64,000 bases of DNA, taken from assembly GCA_964404285.1 (NCBI GenBank), contig CAYOJK010000003.1, forward strand, positions 171,020-235,019, given 5' to 3'. This DNA is from JBASEY01 sp964404285. Its GTDB lineage: Bacteria > CSSED10-310. Positions 62,422-64,000 of this stretch are shown here, in pieces. A program made the position numbers and the translations under genes. How positions within the stretch are numbered: the first letter of the stretch is position 1; each line of letters starts with the position of its first letter. Below the pieces are notes generated by a model, which saw only the letters and a program-made list of their open reading frames with translations, was not told where the DNA came from and did no database searches.

Positions 62422-63938
62422 TTTGCAATCTCCTTGATTACTATTTCCTTTCCGATGATCTTTACTAAATCAGAATCTCCCAGCATCCCTTTTGTTAATT
62501 TTCGTATCACGATTTTTTGATTAACAAGGTATTCACTAAATTCTTCTAAATTAGTTGAGCCATTAAATTCTTTTTTAAGCAATTGATAGATTAAATCCGG
62601 AAAACTATTGATACCAAGACTATTCGGTTGAATTATGAACGTATTTCTACTATTTCCCAAGAGTTTTATCTTTTCATTACTATCCAATAATTCGGCTAGA
62701 AGCGTTGGTGTCCAAAATAGATCATTCTTTAATTTTGGTAGAAGTTGATCATCTATCATTTCATCTATAAGACCATAGTATTTTCCTAGTTTAACAGACT
62801 TTTCAAATAATTTTGATGCCAGAATTTCAATTGAGGTTTGTTTTTCGTTTGACCATCCAATAGTATCGTAATGGATTAAACAAGATGGAAGATACCGAAA
62901 GATCTTTTCATGGTGGATTATAGAATAAACTGTTGATTCACGATAACCGCGCTTTTCGATAAAAAATTCTTCCAGTTCAGTATATGGGCAAAACCTTTCT
63001 TTGTCTTTTATATAGTTGATTATTTCAGCCTTCACGCCAACGTTTGTATCTTCAGAATTTGTTGCTGATTTTATTATGGGATATCGTTCTGCAACAATGC
63101 CATCAAACTGATGCAATTGAATAATAGAAAACAATAATATTGGGTTGGTTATTCCAGAGAGTTTACATTTAACTTTTTGAGCATTGAAAATTTTTTCTAT
63201 TGAAATGTGATTTCTTGTATCTGCTGTTTCCCTAATATATTTTGCAATTTCATTCAATGTCTTTTTATCATAGGTTAAATAGTTAATATGTATATATTTC
63301 CCACGACCACATCTGATTATGTTGGGTGTCCTGCTAAGAGTTTGTTCAACTATAAAATCTTTCACATAAATCTTTGATTCAAGGAAATCACTTATTTCTT
63401 TCTTTTTAACAGGGCCTCCAGCTTGAATAAAAAAATTCTCCAATATAATTGGTAAAGGGATGCGTTCGGAAAATAATTTTGATAAATATATATACGGGTA
63501 TCGTGGATAGACAAGTCTTGGGTCTGCCGATATTCTTAAACAAGAATATAATGCTTCTTCACTTGGAATTCCTTTATCTTGCAATTGCTTTTCAAAAAAT
63601 TTCAATGGGCCGTACACAGAGATGAAAGGTTTGTTTTTTTGCAAATCGATCTCTATCCATTTTTCAATTTCGCGTATTAAATTATAAGGAAATGGAGCAT
63701 TTTCAATATGTAGAAAAGAACCCCTTCCCCATAAAAGTATTTTTTCAGAACTAGTTAACGTAGCATGAACATAGTGCTCATTAATATTTAATCTCATTTC
63801 CCTCACGATTTCATAAACTTCAGTAAAATGCATAGCTCGATTTGATTTTTTAATTATATACTCTAGGAATTCAGGGCGCTTTCCATATTTCGCTGTCCAG
63901 GTATCAATGTCATATACATATGATTCTTTTGTTTTCAT
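62406..63938 (-). CDS. Protein with an array of winged-helix-like repeats (unknown)
   Basis: The 510-residue protein has no enzyme motif I can find. It appears to hold at least three, perhaps four, repeats of a ~45-residue pattern: a helix pair followed by strands ending in a Gly-Arg-Gly-x-hydrophobic turn. They are seen near residues 35-80 (ILLWGRGSFLHIE), 180-225 (IIRCGRGKYIHI), 315-360 (IFRYLPSCLIHY) and 400-445. The pattern resembles HARE-HTH-like winged helices, which suggests DNA binding along an extended site. It is the first gene of the operon in this window and overlaps the helicase gene by 16 bases. Confidence 0.6.
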   Translation of the reverse strand: MKTKESYVYDIDTWTAKYGKRPEFLEYIIKKSNRAMHFTEVYEIVREMRLNINEHYVHATLTSSEKILLWGRGSFLHIENAPFPYNLIREIEKWIEIDLQKNKPFISVYGPLKFFEKQLQDKGIPSEEALYSCLRISADPRLVYPRYPYIYLSKLFSERIPLPIILENFFIQAGGPVKKKEISDFLESKIYVKDFIVEQTLSRTPNIIRCGRGKYIHINYLTYDKKTLNEIAKYIRETADTRNHISIEKIFNAQKVKCKLSGITNPILLFSIIQLHQFDGIVAERYPIIKSATNSEDTNVGVKAEIINYIKDKERFCPYTELEEFFIEKRGYRESTVYSIIHHEKIFRYLPSCLIHYDTIGWSNEKQTSIEILASKLFEKSVKLGKYYGLIDEMIDDQLLPKLKNDLFWTPTLLAELLDSNEKIKLLGNSRNTFIIQPNSLGINSFPDLIYQLLKKEFNGSTNLEEFSEYLVNQKIVIRKLTKGMLGDSDLVKIIGKEIVIKEIAKCLKN

Positions 63939-64000
63939 CCAATCAACTTGATTTTCTAGATAAATTATCAGACTCTGACTAAACTTGATTCGAAAATGTG

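Noticed and set aside
56238..63938. Complete Dnd phosphorothioation system
   Set aside because: No dndA, dndB, dndC or dndE in the window; only DndD-like and Dnd-associated-like proteins are present.

Overview
The window is bacterial, AT-rich and gene-dense. It suggests a Gram-negative anaerobe or facultative anaerobe of a lineage I cannot name. The reasons are lipoprotein signal peptides, a type IV pilus motor cluster, a type III secretion export gate, a trimeric NAD-linked [FeFe] hydrogenase with its maturases, an Na+-type N-ATPase and a secreted protease ending in a dockerin-like repeat. No rRNA or tRNA gene was found, so the phylum cannot be fixed from the sequence alone.

Layout. (1) 1-5.3 kb, + strand: the 3' part of a type III secretion operon in the order needle-length-like, SctQ, FliO-like, SctR, SctS, SctT, followed directly by clpX. 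The SctQ protein carries an N-terminal FHA domain. (2) 5.4-13.2 kb, +: pilB, pilT, pilC, pilS, pilR and a small membrane protein. (3) 13.2-20.9 kb: a membrane-fused spermidine-synthase-like protein (-), two lipoproteins and hpt (+), and a large secreted trypsin-like protease (-). (4) 21.1-32.1 kb, -: a nine-gene hydrogen operon, rex-hydC-hydB-hydA, an H-cluster-like sensor fused to a kinase ATPase domain, a single-domain response regulator, a receiver/histidine kinase, hydE and hydG. Two Rex-like operators lie just downstream of a good promoter in front of rex. (5) 32.1-41.8 kb: envelope and housekeeping genes (glycosyltransferases, a methyltransferase, tatA, pdxS, a GT-C-like membrane protein, a flavin disulfide oxidoreductase, an AI-2E family transporter and a DUF3047 protein). 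(6) 42-51.3 kb, +: a complete N-ATPase operon in the order beta, epsilon, Q, R, a, c, b, alpha, gamma, then a sulfatase-fold lipoprotein and a DsrE-like protein. (7) 51.3-56.2 kb: a decayed, repeat-rich accessory stretch with a self-regulated Fic gene, two RhuM-like remnants, a SecB-like chaperone beside an interrupted HTH antitoxin-like gene, a lone CRISPR-repeat-like sequence and a PD-(D/E)XK-like protein. (8) 56.2-64 kb, -: a tightly overlapping six-gene operon with a winged-helix-array protein, a PLD-helicase, a small protein, a DndD/Rad50-like ATPase, a Dnd-associated-like protein and a radical SAM enzyme.

How the parts fit. The hydrogenase, Rex and the sensor proteins look like one redox/H2-responsive fermentation module. 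The N-ATPase would link ATP to a sodium gradient. The strongest candidate for an undescribed system is the six-gene operon at the right edge. It looks like a DNA-targeting (probably anti-phage) system related to Dnd phosphorothioation-linked restriction, but no sulfur-modification genes are visible in the window. A second candidate is the H2-sensor cascade, in which the hydrogenase-like sensor lacks the phospho-accepting histidine and the downstream receiver domain lacks the aspartate at the normal place.
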